A DNA stretch of 64,000 nucleotides from Xiphydria camelus (GCA_963678675.1 OY783197.1:20127444-20191443); one strand, 5' to 3'; shown: positions 1 to 12,087, counted from the stretch's first letter. A program made the numbers and translations. The notes: generated by a model from the letters alone, not told the origin.

Positions 1-1354
1 CGAAACCAGTAGAATATCGTAACATGTTTATTTGACTCTGAACCATGGGGCACCTTATACATCCTATATAGAAACTCTCGCAGGCCTGATCCACGGTGTC
101 ATCCGAATTTGTCACAGGGTGTTAACGATAGGCATCTAAAGGACGTTACTCAAGGGTCGTGGTCACCTTGACAACGAAGGCTATTAATCGCACGATGGTA
201 TAATCCTATTACGGCGACCGTTGGGTATCCTACATTCAAGTACCGGTTCTGCAGCGTAAACAGGTAGATACCTACACGGTAGTTGAGCACAACTAGGTAG
301 TCGTTCGTTTCCTACGTCACTTCGGGCGATTTACATAAATCGGTTAACGAGCCACTGCTCTCGACAAATACGATCTGTCAAAACTGACGACACGGCCATT
401 CGCAAGGCGCAAGCTTATATAGCGTATAAAACGCACGTGTGGGTAAATAGACTTAGGATTCGGAGCGTGAAACCGTGGGACTTGATAATTAGGGATGTCG
501 CCTACGAAACGAGGACAATTGCTGCAACCACGAGTAATAATTTTAGAAGACAGTACACGGAGTAATTGGACCGTATTCTCGGTACGAAAATGATTCACTA
601 CTGTTTTCCTCGGATGTTTAGGATTTTCAGGGACGGCGATTTTCCAAAAATGTCACTCAAAATCATTGATTATGTATTATTTTTAATATTGAGTGGATTC
701 GAAAAAGAGAATAATTATAAAGCCTTTGAATAATTGAAAAGATCATAATATGGAAAAGTGCTAAGTGCAAGAAAACTTACAATTTAGGTATTTATAATGA
801 GTTTTTTGAAAAGTAAACTATTCTGACGTTTTTCGTGAATAACTTTTTTTTTCATATTTTTGGCACTTGGCACCTTTCTACATTATAGTTTTCAATTCCT
901 AATATTCATTGATTGAATATTCGATTACTACTTTTGCCGAACACGTCGATGTTCAAATAAGTTATCCTACATTTCTCGTCCTACGATATCTCTATAGAAG
1001 CAGTATGCTATTAGAACGATTTACGTTTTCAATGCAGTAGGCATGCCTATGTGTTTAGCGTGATTGCACAACTAATTGAAATCGGTGTAATACGCGATTG
1101 ATATTGTACTTATGTAGGTCCCCGGGCACTCCTCGTATACCACCAAGGCGGCATCGCTTGTGCTACCAGGCAAAATAATGGTAACTCCATACAAATGTCT
1201 ATAGCCACCGGTATGAACCACAATCGATCACTCCAGACTCTCCAGTTTCGGTTTAAATTTGAAACGCGCAATCGTCATCGTATGTAGTGCCAATTAGCGA
1301 TCGGTCCTATTATCGGTAATTGGCACACTTGTTGCCGTGATAGCTTTGTTTGTA
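1..1354. other. No gene recognised; presumed dlg1 intron
   Basis: AT-rich, unique-looking. The minus-strand ORF at 344-598 has no recognisable domain. Confidence 0.5.
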
Positions 1355-1741
1355 TACTCAGAGAAAAATCTGGTTAAAAGGACTACAATTTCACCAGAAA
1401 TCGTGGTCGATTTTGACGCCAACTGCGATTTCATAGTTGATCTAAATAGTAAGATTCTAGTTATAGTAACAAGAGATTAAGATTACTGCAACCAGTTCAA
1501 CCTGCAGCATGGTCGATACATGTCGACCACATGCAATAATATTATTGATTTACTTTTGTGGTTAATCAAACCATAGTCTATGGCTATCACAAACTACAAT
1601 ATTATTTTTACTATAACCGGGCAACAAAGTTCATTTCGACTGCATTCATGGTCTGTCATATTGTAAATATGGTACTAGCAACCAGGAAAATTCAATCTTG
1701 TGATTATGGTTGATTTTACTACCCACTTTTTTCTCAGCATA
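1355..1741. mobile_element. Possible foldback element with CATGGTCGA..TCGACCATG-like centre
   Basis: The edges ACTCAGAGAAAAATCTGG and CCACTTTTTTCTCAGCAT are short imperfect inverted repeats of the CTGAGAAAA type seen in other families here. The centre at 1508-1533 (GCATGGTCGATACATGTCGACCACATGC) is close to palindromic, and several TGGTTG/CAACCA and TATAGTAA words face each other. Pairing is patchy, so this is an old or doubtful copy. Confidence 0.4.
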
Positions 1742-3159
1742 GCTGAAAGACCTAGAATCCGTTTTAATATAATTCTAAGTAAGGTTTTTTAGTGTGACTC
1801 TCTAAATACGAAATAGCGCATGTATAATAATACATTTATTCATTCCTACAGTGTTTTAGCTGTCGTTTTTTTTCAGAGTGCTACTTTAATCGGGCATTAT
1901 TCAAAATTCTTGGAATTTACCTCCTCGCTTCTCGTCGCGGTACGGTCGCTATCGATAATCGATAGCAACAAAGGGGAAGAATTATTCATTTGGAAACGGA
2001 ACTTGCTAATACCCACCGGATTTGGTGTTTTCGTCGAAAAATCTTTTCGAGGGTCTTTAAGCTCGATATTCGATGGAATTTTGCAAGTCTAAGTGGACTC
2101 CCGGAATACCGACTCGATGCGATTCGTTCAAAACTACTCGTACTTTGCTGTGAAGGTTCGAGCTTCGTTTATGATTTCAATAAATTCAGTGAGTCATAGA
2201 AACGTTTCCTTCTAATCAAACAATCGATACATACGTAATTACAGAGTAATTGTAAATAAACTGTAAATACTTTTAATTGAATAATTTCTAACTGCACAGG
2301 TGAAGATTAAAAAAATTATAGCTGTTATTAATCTTCGCAAACTGTATTCTGTTGACACGATAAGAATACAGTTACGTCATCAGAGTCTACGAAAGAGAGA
2401 CGCAGTGAACAGCATCCTGCTTTCCGGCTTAATAATGAGTTTATGGGAATTTTTGTAAAATTCATGAAATTCTTCTAAATACATTTTTTTAAATTTGCGC
2501 ATCGGAGTAGATATTGTATTTTTAGTCGAAATTGACTGTTATCCTTCCAAGGACTGCGAACTACGACTAGAGAGGGAATAAAAAATGTGTCATCTTTCCC
2601 AAAATGTTATTACGCAATACGTATAATATTTATAGGCCCCCGTACGCACCATCTAGCTCGGTGATATTTTCCTCGCAGGCAGTAAACTCTACAATGGCCC
2701 GTATACATTTTTTATTACGCAATTTCACCTCCCACTTCCGGTTGTATACAACGCCCGTGCCTATTCGCGCACGTAATGGAAGCGTCACGACGAGCGCGGG
2801 AATATCGCGACGCGCTTCTCGTTCGCAGCGCCGAGCGAGTCGGCGGGAACGAGTGGAAATTTGTCAAGCGAAACTCCAAATTAGGCGGAGAGCCTCGAGG
2901 GGACCTACGCGAAAGGTAAACGGTTAAATTGTATCCTGCGAGCTTAAAACTCGTAATGGCCGCATGTACCTTGACGGCAAACGAAAGAAAAAATGGGGAG
3001 ACAAATGATAATTGAGACTATACTTTCTCAAAATCCTTGATAATGTACACTGGCCGAGGAGAAAAAATACTCGCTGTTTAGAATCGTCGTAACACCGTCT
3101 CTCTCTCTCTCGTAAGGATATTTTATCTTTAGTTCTATATTCGCGCTCCATGATATTCT
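1742..3159. other. No gene recognised; presumed intron
   Basis: Short ORFs at 1820-2199 and 2604-2927 lack domains. A GC-rich, arginine-coding patch near 2780-2900 is compositional. Confidence 0.45.
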
Positions 3160-3702
3160 TAAACGGAGAAAAAAAAATTAGTAAGTACCTAATTTTTACA
3201 GTGAATCCCAGTAACAAGTGAAACATTGCATTTTTTAATAGACACATCTTACTTTTTGCAGTCCATAACAATATAAACTCGTAAACACTCGACATATATT
3301 AACCCTTTCAGACCTGGTGTACACGAGTATGTACATTGGATGCTTTATTGAAAAATGTTACGCAAAAATACAACTTTGTACTGTTTGCACATAAATATAA
3401 AAAAATGTTTAAAATAAAGATTGCAAAAACATGTTAAAATATAATAATAGGTACCCCAAAGGATAAAATATCATTAAAGAAATTTTTTACTCCGCGAAAA
3501 AAAATCAGGTCTCAAGGGGTTAATGGGAAATTGGTAAATTTTACTATAAAAACTGATGTTTATATATTACGAACTGTAAAGAAATACGCTGTGGCCCATT
3601 AAAAACTTCAATTTTTCACCTCGAAGTGCCCTGTTACTGGGATAACTGTAAACATTCATAAGTTTTCGCATGATTTTTAACTAATCTATTTTCGCCGTGT
3701 AT
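3160..3702. mobile_element. Composite palindromic repeat copy 1 (left module), interrupted by a piggyBac-like MITE
   Basis: The left arm has AACGGAGAAAA, CCCAGTAACAAGTGAAACAT and TTTTTTAATAGACACATC. The right arm has ACGAACTGTAAAGAAATACG, CCCATTAAAAACTTCAATTT, CACCTCGAAGTGCCCTGTTA and ends TTCGCCGTGTA. These arms are inverted copies and match the module at 62542-62867. Removing the 225-base TTAA element leaves about 318 bases, close to the 326 of the sister copy. Confidence 0.75.
3299..3523. mobile_element. piggyBac-like MITE with TTAA target duplication
   Basis: The element is bounded by TTAA at 3299-3302 and 3520-3523. Its ends are CCCTTTCAGACCTG and CAGGTCTCAAGGGG, inverted repeats of about 14 bases with few mismatches. 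TTAA duplication with CCC ends is the signature of the piggyBac superfamily. There is no transposase frame in its 225 bases, so it would depend on a transposase encoded elsewhere. Confidence 0.8.
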
Positions 3703-3880
3703 AAGGATTCATTTTTTTCGGAGTAGAAACATTTTTCTATTCTTATACATAGTAAAAAAGAAAACTGGCATTAATTTATAACACCATTACACCGATTTAG
3801 ACCTATATGTACCAAAACTGGTACCACTCGCCTATACAATAACTCCACACCGCGGATTTTTTTTATTGTGCATGTAGATA
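3703..3880 (+). repeat. Companion module of the composite repeat, copy 1
   Basis: AGTAAAAAAG, then GGCATTAATTTATAACACCA and TTACACCGATTTAGAC with CTATATGTA, matches the segment after the palindrome at 62868-63028 (GTGTTAATTTTCAACAACAT, TTCACCGATGTGGA, ATATATGTA). Both end in a T-run and GTGCATGTAG / CAGTGTAG. About 50 extra bases are present near 3703-3750 here. The same adjacency at both loci suggests one larger element. Confidence 0.55.
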
Positions 3881-6020
3881 CATTATTTCGCGCGACGCAA
3901 AATGCCAACTGTATATTCCTTCTTAAAAATATCTCGCACATGCATACATCGTATGTACACACGTCTCTTCCCAGTAGTGATACGATTTCACGGTAATTCT
4001 AGAATGCTTCAAAAGGGCAGAAACAAAAGGATCCTATTTCTAACGATTTTGCGAGAAGAGATGGGTGCGAAGAAATTCAAGAACTCGAACTCGCTGCATT
4101 TTCTCTTTCATCTTCGAGACTGTGTCGTTGATACGACGGAACCTCTGTAACGGGATCACAGTGATTTACACTCGTCTAGCGCCAAAGAGCTCGTTTAAGG
4201 AGAGGAATTGGAATTTCTTTAACAGTCGAAATTTCGGCGAGAATTGCCTCGTTAAATCGCTCGCGTCGAAAGAGAGAATGACAATTATCCGGCCACGACA
4301 CGTCGAGATTCGCGCGAACATCGAGTTCCGTCGATGAAACCCGGCACCGTCGTCATCTGCTCGCGACGGTTTTGCGCGAGAGTCCAAGCGGATCGGACGA
4401 CGACGGTTTCCACTGGCGGTACAGTGCAATTGCGCGCTTATAAATTGGATCGCTGGAATTGGATTTGAGTTAGGTACATACCACGGCGCATTGCCGGAAG
4501 GTAACTCGAGCGGTTCAAAATTGGCCGTTATAAAAAGTAACTCGACGACAATTCAGTCAATCTAATCTAATCTAGGGTAAAAGTCGGATAGAGGCTCTGT
4601 AGTTTCTGTTTAACTTTGAAGGCGCTTATCTTAAAACTCAGTGGCGATATATGAAAAATGTATAGCAGCTTTATTATAGTAAAAATATAGGTGAACATTC
4701 TTTATTTGAACTTTTCTTCGATATCTACAACGGATTTGAAGATAATCGATGTTGAACTTGTTCTTCCACCAAGGCATTTACCACAATGTAGACGAGGGCT
4801 AAAATTATAACGTTTTTCAGTAGTTTCGTTTTACGCGATCGAGCTTACGCCGATTTACGCCTGATAGCACAGTCGTGTAACAGAGGCGTGCGACAGCAGC
4901 GTATCTCGCGCCTCCACGCGCATCTGCAAAAGGAGTGCAGCGACACGTACAGCCGACATCGCATATCCCCGTGTCCGTATATCATAACAGAAATCCCCGA
5001 TCCCACCGCGATATATCGTCACATCGTCCTCTCGCACTCGCCACACTCGAGAAAATTCCGAGTGCAAAACCGGATCCGAGAATTGCCTGCGACGAATTTC
5101 GAAGGACTTCCAGGAAGGGAGAAGTTGACGTAATTGTAACTCGCACACCCCTCGAGCTACTTCTACGGGGTCAAGGGGCGTTATGGAGTTTGCGGAGCGA
5201 GGAAGCGCGCCGTCGGGTGGCTCTCGTCGCGAGACTGTTTGGTAAAAGTCTGCTGTGCGAGACTAACTGGCGTGGCGGGGGTGGAAGGGAAGAGGGCGAA
5301 AGAGAGAGGGAGGAAGTTCGAGATAAAGCGAACTGAAGAGGGGAGAAAGAGACGGAGAAAGGAGCAGAGAGAGCGGGAGAGAAGGGGTTTCAGAAGAGAC
5401 GGCACCGGGACGCCGTCAAAGGGACATTTTCGGGCGAGCGCGCAACGGTAAAAGGACTCGGAGTACTCGTACCCGAAGGAGCGGGTTCGCACGTGGATTC
5501 GTAATATCCGGGAATGTATGTGCGGTAACCACGGGGTGGCTTCCTTCCCGCAGCCCGACGTGGATTTAATTAGGCACTGACCGGGTTGTCACGCCGTAAA
5601 GAGTCATGCTCCCCATTCAAAGGGAAGGCGTTTGCTATGCGTGTTCCACGCGTTTCTATGAATTCACTATACGCGCATCCACGCGCGTGCAAATATGTAG
5701 ATACGCGCGCTCGTGTGTGCGGCGTATACCTACGTCAATTGGTAAGATACATACTGTGTTGTATGCACGGACAAAATAAATCGTAGCATTAACAAAGTTT
5801 TTGATAAATTTTGGGACAAGGTTAATTTATCGTTACGAAAACTACAATTGAGGGCCTTGGAATAAAAGGGATCCAAGTGACTTTTCTTATATATGGACTT
5901 AAGTGCAGATTTAGGTTATTTGGATTTTAAAAATTCAGGATCTATGCATGTGATCTCATGTGATAGATGGAGCTCAAAGCAGGAAACCTTTTTATACTAA
6001 ATAAATTGGCACATAAGGTA
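3881..6020. other. No gene recognised; GC-rich patch 4850-5560
   Basis: Overlapping ORFs on both strands (for example 4935-5336, 5181-5492) translate to low-complexity Arg/Ser/Glu sequence and shadow one another. Nothing resembles a conserved exon. Confidence 0.45.
5275..5400 (+). repeat. Purine-rich (GA) tract in a GC-rich patch
   Basis: About 125 bases with very few pyrimidines on the plus strand. Similar tracts are at 26085-26160, 54430-54510 and 59850-59935. GA-rich DNA can bind GAGA-type factors or form triplexes; no function is shown here. Overlapping Arg/Glu-rich ORFs are composition artefacts. Confidence 0.7.
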
Positions 6021-6083
6021 CCGTAGAACGGGGTCAATAGAAACACTTTTGGTAGTTTGCGACTCCGGTGCAAGAAGACCAAA
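6021..6083 (-). mobile_element. Solo end of the CGTAGAACGGGG MITE family
   Basis: CCGTAGAACGGGGTCAATAG, then AACACTTTTGGTAGTTTGCG, ACTCCGGTGCAAGAAG corresponds to the right terminus of the 60394 element in reverse orientation, preceded by TA. I find no opposite terminus downstream, so only about 60 bases of one end remain. A 22-base GC palindrome follows within 10 bases. Confidence 0.75.
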
Positions 6084-6090
6084 AGAAAAA

Positions 6091-6112
6091 ATTCGCGCCC
6101 GCGGGCGCGAAT
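6091..6112. repeat. Perfect 22-base GC-rich palindrome
   Basis: ATTCGCGCCC followed by GCGGGCGCGAAT reads identically on both strands. It is embedded in AT-rich DNA directly after the solo MITE end. It could be a protein-binding site, a hairpin at an element boundary or chance; nothing in the window decides. Confidence 0.9.
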
Positions 6113-6780
6113 ACCAATTTCATTACATGGGTGGTAGTGGAGCATCGAGAAGTAAATCGCTGGGCGCCCTCCCGAAATTCCACCGAAAGATATTGGAGTT
6201 CGCAAAAAAAATCTGCCCGAGTGAATACAAATTTTACTGGATAGACGGACGCGGGGTGTAAAAATTCATATATGGACTATATATTAAATATAGGTATATA
6301 ATCCATATAGAACTGTTTCGCCTGGGCACTGAGGAATGAGATTATGACTAAAACTTGTGAGACATACGAAGGGTCGTTTATCAAATTTCCGGAATTCGAA
6401 TAACTATCGAGTAATATATCATTGTATATTCACAATTATTTCACCACTGTATATCTTGCAAATATAGGCATACCGAGGCACTTACTGGCGTATAATTGAC
6501 TGCAGGTAATTTGCGTCGAGAATAAATGCGCGAGTGTGCCAATCTACGATGACGTCAGGAACTGGTGCAAATTGGTTTCAGAGATTAATTTCCGATAGAA
6601 CGGGCGCGCGTGTATGTGCGGTGCTACGGTTATCGAAAAAAGTGTGTACTCGGATAATTTCAGAAGCAAATTCATCGTGTATGCCTACCCGTGTACGAAT
6701 TGCACTACGGGCATCCGATCGAAATATAGATAATACGGACGGATAGGTAAACAGGAGACGCGCGTCATCGGTGATACGTG

Positions 6781-7082
6781 TACAGAAAAAAAAAATGATT
6801 TTGCAGTCCTAGCAGAACTAGATTTTGCTGAGAACGTGTTGCCATCGTGATGAAAATATTATCAGTGGCAGCAAAAGATATATCCAATAGTAGAGTACAA
6901 ATATTTGCTGGGATAGTAAACATTTTTACCGAAAAAAGTTCACCGCGATTGCAACTGCATTTGCTATTATTGGACATATCTTTGTTGCCGTAGATATGTA
7001 ATATTTTGGTCACGACAGCAAAACGTTCTCGGTAAAACCTCGCTTTGCTCTAAGAGATGGTGAAATAATCTTTTTCCGTCTG
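6781..7082. mobile_element. Family B palindromic MITE, copy 1
   Basis: The whole 300 bases fold back on themselves. The left arm has TGATTTTGCAGTCCTAGCAG, TTTTGCTGAGAACGTGTTGC and CATCGTGATGAAAATATTAT. The reversed right arm gives AGCAAAGCGAGGTTTTACCG, AGAACGTTTTGCTGTCGTGA and CCAAAATATTACATATC. The ends are poly-A/poly-T with ACAG and CTGC edges. There is no frame of interest; the minus-strand ORF across it is incidental. Confidence 0.8.
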
Positions 7083-8107
7083 CTATTTACCTTATTGTGA
7101 GATTTCCTCTTTGAAATAAATGGTTTTAGAACAACCGTGCAAGCCAATTAATTCGTTCAAATTTATTAAATGTAATCGATTATTCGATTATATTTAATTC
7201 AGCTGTTCCGTCAGAAAAAATACCTACTTGACTTAATCAAGTATTTCCCACTCTCACAATACAGTTCGTCGAACTTCACGATTTCTGTATTAAAATCCCA
7301 GCGTGTGATCATCGATGTGTGAATTAGGAACGTGGAAAATAATTGGATGTGGTACTTTTATTACGTTCGCGAATTCGAGAATCGCGCGGGGTTTGAATAG
7401 GCGACTTAACGAGATGTCACGAGGGAACGAATACAAAAGGTGAATTTTCGACAAAGCCGCGCCGGGCCGTGCCGCACACCGCGTATCTAGCCGAAGCCCG
7501 TCAGCTAAAAATTACAAAATTAAAAAAACGCCCACCACTGGATCCACCGTTTTGCCGCGCAGTAAAACGATTTGTCGTCCTGGCAGATGGCGCGAAAGAA
7601 GAGGAAACCGAAGAGCGCATAAAGACGAACGCGACGCCCGATCCTTAAAGCCTCCGCGTGACGACTTCTCGACTTTCGCGAGTTATGTAGGCAGGTATTT
7701 CGCCGGATTACGATCGATTCGAACGTGCTCCCCACTTGGAACCGCGCCGTCAAGCGGGGCTTTGTCGGGCCTGTGTATTTGCGCAACCGCTCCCGTAAAA
7801 CGCCGCCTAACTCCTGACAACCCGGATCCGAGGACATTACGCAAGACCCGTAGAAGCGGGCTCGTACCGCTTGACGTGCCGACCGCAACCTCTCGAAGCG
7901 GCCAGACCAGGCTCTATTCGTACATGTCGCACGGAAATTGAGTCAAATGGTCAGGAAAATTTAATTCAATTTGCTCTCGTCATGAGGATTTTGGTAGCTG
8001 CTTCTATATTATATTTTACGTGTCCTTTTTCAGATAACAAATTATATAAAATCTGAAAGTAGAAATGGTTTGATTGAAATCACGCGTTCGATAAGCTTCG
8101 TCGCAAG
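7083..8107. other. No gene recognised; GC-rich patch 7440-7900
   Basis: Two overlapping opposite ORFs (7520-7888 minus, 7552-7941 plus) have no domain and similar chance lengths. Confidence 0.4.
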
Positions 8108-8363
8108 CGGGGAAAAAAATGATTTTGCAATGTCAGCAAAACTGGGGTTTGCTGAGAGATTGTTGCTATCGTGACAAAGATATTTGCTGGGATAGATAGC
8201 AAACATTTTTATCGAGAAAGCTTCACTGTGATTGCAGTTATATTTGTTATTATTAGATACTTATATCTTTTACCGCTAGAGATAATATTTTTGTCAAAAC
8301 AGCAAGAAGTTCTCAGCAAAACCTAGTTTTGCTAAGGCTGTAGAATCTTTTTTTTTTCCGTGA
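8108..8363. mobile_element. Family B palindromic MITE, copy 2
   Basis: It shares the order TGATTTTGCA, GTCAGCAAAACT, TTTGCTGAGA, TTGTTGCTATCGTGACAAAG, ATATTTGCTGGGATAG, then TTCACTGTGATTGCAGTTAT with copy 1, in the same orientation. It has lost about 45 bases of the left arm between the CGTGAC motif and TTTGCTGGGATAG. The two copies lie only 1 kb apart. Confidence 0.8.
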
Positions 8364-9255
8364 ACAATCGCCCGAAAATGTGAAAATTAACTCGATATAC
8401 CAATTATTTCGACGTTAATTTTTGTCCACTCTTTGCATTTTCTTTCATCTCCTGACAAATTTATCTCTTCAATAACTACACAAGCTGTTCCCACAAATCG
8501 ACATTCGTTCGGTTCAAAGTTTCGAGTGTCAATCCCGTACCGCCGACATCGGATAAAGCAATGAATTCGATTCCCCCGCGACACGCCCACGCAATTCGAA
8601 TTCAAGCCGTCTCCAAGAAACGAGTCTTTGGCGCCGTCCACGAGCAGTGTGATTGAAGCCTTCGACGTGAATCAATCGGGGTAGGTAACGCCCCGCCGCA
8701 TGTTTCCATCTGCTCATGGCATCACACAAATCCGATCTACTATACCGCGGCCCATGGATACACGATGTTCCAAAAGCCGAAGTAAGAATGTTCGTGTAAA
8801 TATCAGTCTCTTTCGGGCGGTTACACCTTTTGAACTCATAACTTGTTAGAAAACATTGGAATAAAGTTGTTGCTCGATAAGATACAACTTTGTACCCGCG
8901 GATGAACTTAGGTCAGCAGGCGCTGCATTGCCTTCTGCATCTGAAGGTGAAAGCTTCGATGCAGGTGGTTCTGCACTGCAGTCGAGTTCAGCTATAGTAG
9001 GTAGGACAAGACTGACATTGTTTAGGCTTCCACTTTGTTATTGTGACTTGAAAGGGTCGTTACGTAAAAATCAGTTTTAAAATAAAGACGTATAATTAAC
9101 TACATCGAGAAAAAAATGTAGTAGATTTAACTAAATTAATGGTCAAGGGCGGGGGAATGCAATAATTTAATAGAATTGACTATCGCATTTTTCCGTCAAA
9201 CAGTTATCCATCATTATAACCGAATTATTTATTTCAAATAATTAAATTGGCGTCC
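8364..9255. other. No gene or repeat recognised
   Basis: Mixed composition; no splice-bounded conserved frame and no inverted repeat found by eye. Confidence 0.4.
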
Positions 9256-9464
9256 CTCTGAGAAAAATAAATGGCAAATCCAAGTAAATGGTTTTCTTGG
9301 CACTATTCACGTCGATGGTTTACTTGAGTCAAGTAATGCTTGCTTGGATTTAGTCAATTTTCTTTAATCCACATATGTATATTACTCGACTCAAGTAATC
9401 CGTTGATATGAATAGTATCAAGAAAACAATTTATTTGAATTCGTAACTTGTTTTTCTCAGTGTG
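9256..9464. mobile_element. Palindromic MITE with ACTTGAGTCAAGTAAT core
   Basis: The left arm CTCTGAGAAAAATAAATGG, then GGTTTTCTTGGCACTATTCA and GGTTTACTTGAGTCAAGTAA, faces a right arm that reversed reads CACTGAGAAAAACAAGTTAC, TTGTTTTCTTGATACTATTC and GGATTACTTGAGTCGAGTAA. The 209 bases form a nearly complete hairpin. The CTGAGAAAAA tip is shared with families A, D and E, so these may use related transposases. Confidence 0.75.
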
Positions 9465-10349
9465 GTCGTCAATTTTGTAAAACCTGCTAACCTTTTTCTC
9501 CGTGTACTAATTAACCAATTGCACGTGGCACTAGAGATTTTCTTTCTCTCTTTTCTCCCTTAAGACTTTCAATGTTTCATTAACCATTACGGGAGTTACA
9601 GCTTCGTATCAACGTCAGGCGACCCAGATTTTTCTCCCAATGGCGGTTTCCCCCGGCACATCGACCTTCCCGCTAATGATCGAACCGAGTAAATGGTCTC
9701 TGGAGTTGAGAAGCATCGTCGTTCTGAAGACAGAAGGGCGAATAGTTGGCAAGGAGGAGGGTAAACGACGTCGTCGTAGCCAAGCAGCGCTCCGTGGCTC
9801 GGCGAAGATGCCACTTCAAACGGCAAACGAATTCGCGCATTCGAAGATTCTCCGGCGCTTTCTTATTCTCTCGCGATGCAATTATCATATAAATGGTCGG
9901 CGCTTTATTTCTCGAAGAAGCGGTAGAAGAGAACATTTCCCAACGCCTATACCGAATGAAATGATTTCCTCGTATAGGCGCGGTTTTCCCGTTCAATCTC
10001 TCGAAGTTTTCGAAATTTTTATTTATCGAAGGTACGGCAACGGCGAAACGAGATCAGCGAGAATCGTGGGAGGATGAATCACTCGGAATAAAGGCGAGGA
10101 GTAATTAAGCTGATCGAAAAGAAAAGCGATGGATACCGACAGGCGCGCGTGGAGCGCGGAGGCGGACGTAGGTGTTGCTGTATTTATACATGTAATGGGA
10201 ACAGACACTGTAGCGCGTGTTGTAGATGGCTGTAACAAGGTAGGAGAGGTAGAAGGCTACGTATCAGACATAATTAGTTATAGTGAACAGCTGTGTAAGA
10301 ATAGATTCGCGAGAGTAACCATTTCGATTGACATTTATTGACTTGTATT
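9465..10349. other. No gene recognised; long chance ORFs
   Basis: The plus ORF at 9640-10077 (145 codons) and the minus ORF at 9673-9996 overlap. Neither shows a domain, signal peptide or membrane segment that I trust. Confidence 0.4.
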
Positions 10350-10783
10350 TTTAACCGACTTCAAAAAAGGAGGAGGTTCTGAATTCGACGCGTATATATT
10401 TTTTTTAGTATGTTACTTTATATGTTTGTCAAATCTGAACCGATTTCGAAGCTTCATTTTTTATTTAAAAGAGTATTTATTATTCCATAAGTAAAGAGCA
10501 TTTCATTTATCTGATAGAGGCCTTCGGAAATGGAGAACGAAACTCCTCAACGGACAACAGCAAATCACTCGCAATAAGTGCAATAGGTCACCCATCCAGC
10601 TTTTGAACTTAGTGAATGATATAGTATTATATTTTATATTAGATATACTTCATATTTCCATCATATCTGGACGGATTTCGATGATTCTTTTTTTTTCACA
10701 ACAATGCACCCTTCTTACCTACCTACTAAAAATTGTGAAATAAGTAAATTAAAAAAAAAAGAAAAACCGACTTCACAAAAATA
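10350..10783 (+). repeat. Insect dispersed repeat with AACCGACTTC ends
   Basis: TTAACCGACTTCAAAAAAGG with AGGAGGTTCTGAATTCGACG at 10350 is a motif I recognise as recurring in many insect genomes. A second, direct AAAAACCGACTTCACAAAAA lies at 10763-10782 after an A-run. The region between contains CATATCTGGACGGATTTCGA and TCAAATCTGAACCGATTTCG, a diverged internal pair. The element class is uncertain. Confidence 0.5.
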
Positions 10784-11801
10784 ATAATCATTAAGAAGGT
10801 AAAAATAATTTAGTTCATCAGTATTAATTGAAACGATAAAATTCCGTTTCGTTATTCATGAATGTCCGTTATAGTCGACGCACAGCGAGAAGGTAATTTT
10901 AGAAACCGAGAAGCATCCATACGTAGGTCCACACATTCGGTATAAGTGCCTAACATCGGGATGAGATATCACGAACGCGAGAGAATTGTACAGAATTGTT
11001 TCGACGGGGGAGGTTTTGCACGAGGGAACGCGTTAAGGGTCGCGTACTGCGAACCGAAAAAGGGACACTGCCGTTCGTTCGAACAAAACTTCGCCACCTC
11101 CGACCCGCTGATGCGAATCTAACACCGGCTTTTAACCGTTCCTGTTCTCCCGTCCTCCTCGCTACCCTACTTTCCAGTCCTTTTTCGGCCAATCTCCAGC
11201 GAGGCCGCGCGCTCTTGCGCACGCTGGGCCGAATGGCGTTTAAGCGAATTGATGGACCTCTGTTCCAACATCCCAAAATGAAAAGCACTCGGTAGTCCGA
11301 ATAGATTTATAGCACCCATCGAACGTACGTCCCCCTCCAACCGACCAATACCTACGCCATTTCTGCACTCTTTACCTCCCGTACGGCGACGTAATAGTCG
11401 ATTTTTCATCGAGATCGCGTCTCGTTCGGAAAACTGCGCGTACCAATTTATTCGCTCGTCTTTTTGTTCGATTCGACGCTATTTGTTTACTTCGCTGTTA
11501 AAAATCTCTTCGGAACTCGAGTTCCATTCCCTAGACTGGGAAAAGAAATTAGCAGGACCTACTTAAAATTACTTGCAGGGTCGCAAGTAGCTATTTATTT
11601 AGATCAATTAAATCTTTTTTTCATATTAATATAATGTTTTTTTCCTTGTAAACGCATATTTCGCATGATTATAATAAAGATATACATATTTAATTTATGC
11701 ATTACATTACAATATTTTATTGATGTAAATAAATAATTATGTACATGCGACTCCGAAAGTAATTTTCAGTAGATCTAACTAATTATTTTTCCCTATGCAT
11801 G

Positions 11802-12087
11802 CACTGAGAGAAAAAATTGCTAGTATCAAACAGATATTTCTTGAATCAAGAACACAATATGATCTTGACAATTTTTAAGAATTCAGATTCTTGGTCGAAG
11901 TTATAATATTCCCAACTCGAGAATAGTTTCGTCCGGACAAGAAATTCTTCCTGCGTGAAAAAAAAACAATTACTCGAGTAAATTAAATATTTTCTTGCAC
12001 GAAGAAAACCATGGGTTGATCCTGGAATTGTATCATGTTTTTAATTAAAAAAAATTCTTTTGTCATCAGCAATTATTTCTTTCACTG
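11802..12087 (-). mobile_element. Family E MITE copy 1
   Basis: The ends are CACTGAGAGAAAAAATTGCT and AGCAATTATTTCTTTCACTG, inverted repeats of about 20 bases. Read on the minus strand it matches the copy at 51759: AAAAACATGAT, AATTCCAGGATCAA, TTTTCTTCGTGCAAGAAAAT, then GGAAGAATTTCTTG. The length is 286 bases. No coding capacity. Confidence 0.8.

Noticed and set aside
9640..10077. 145-codon plus-strand ORF
   Set aside because: No recognisable domain and shadowed by 9673-9996 minus; no convincing splice or promoter context.
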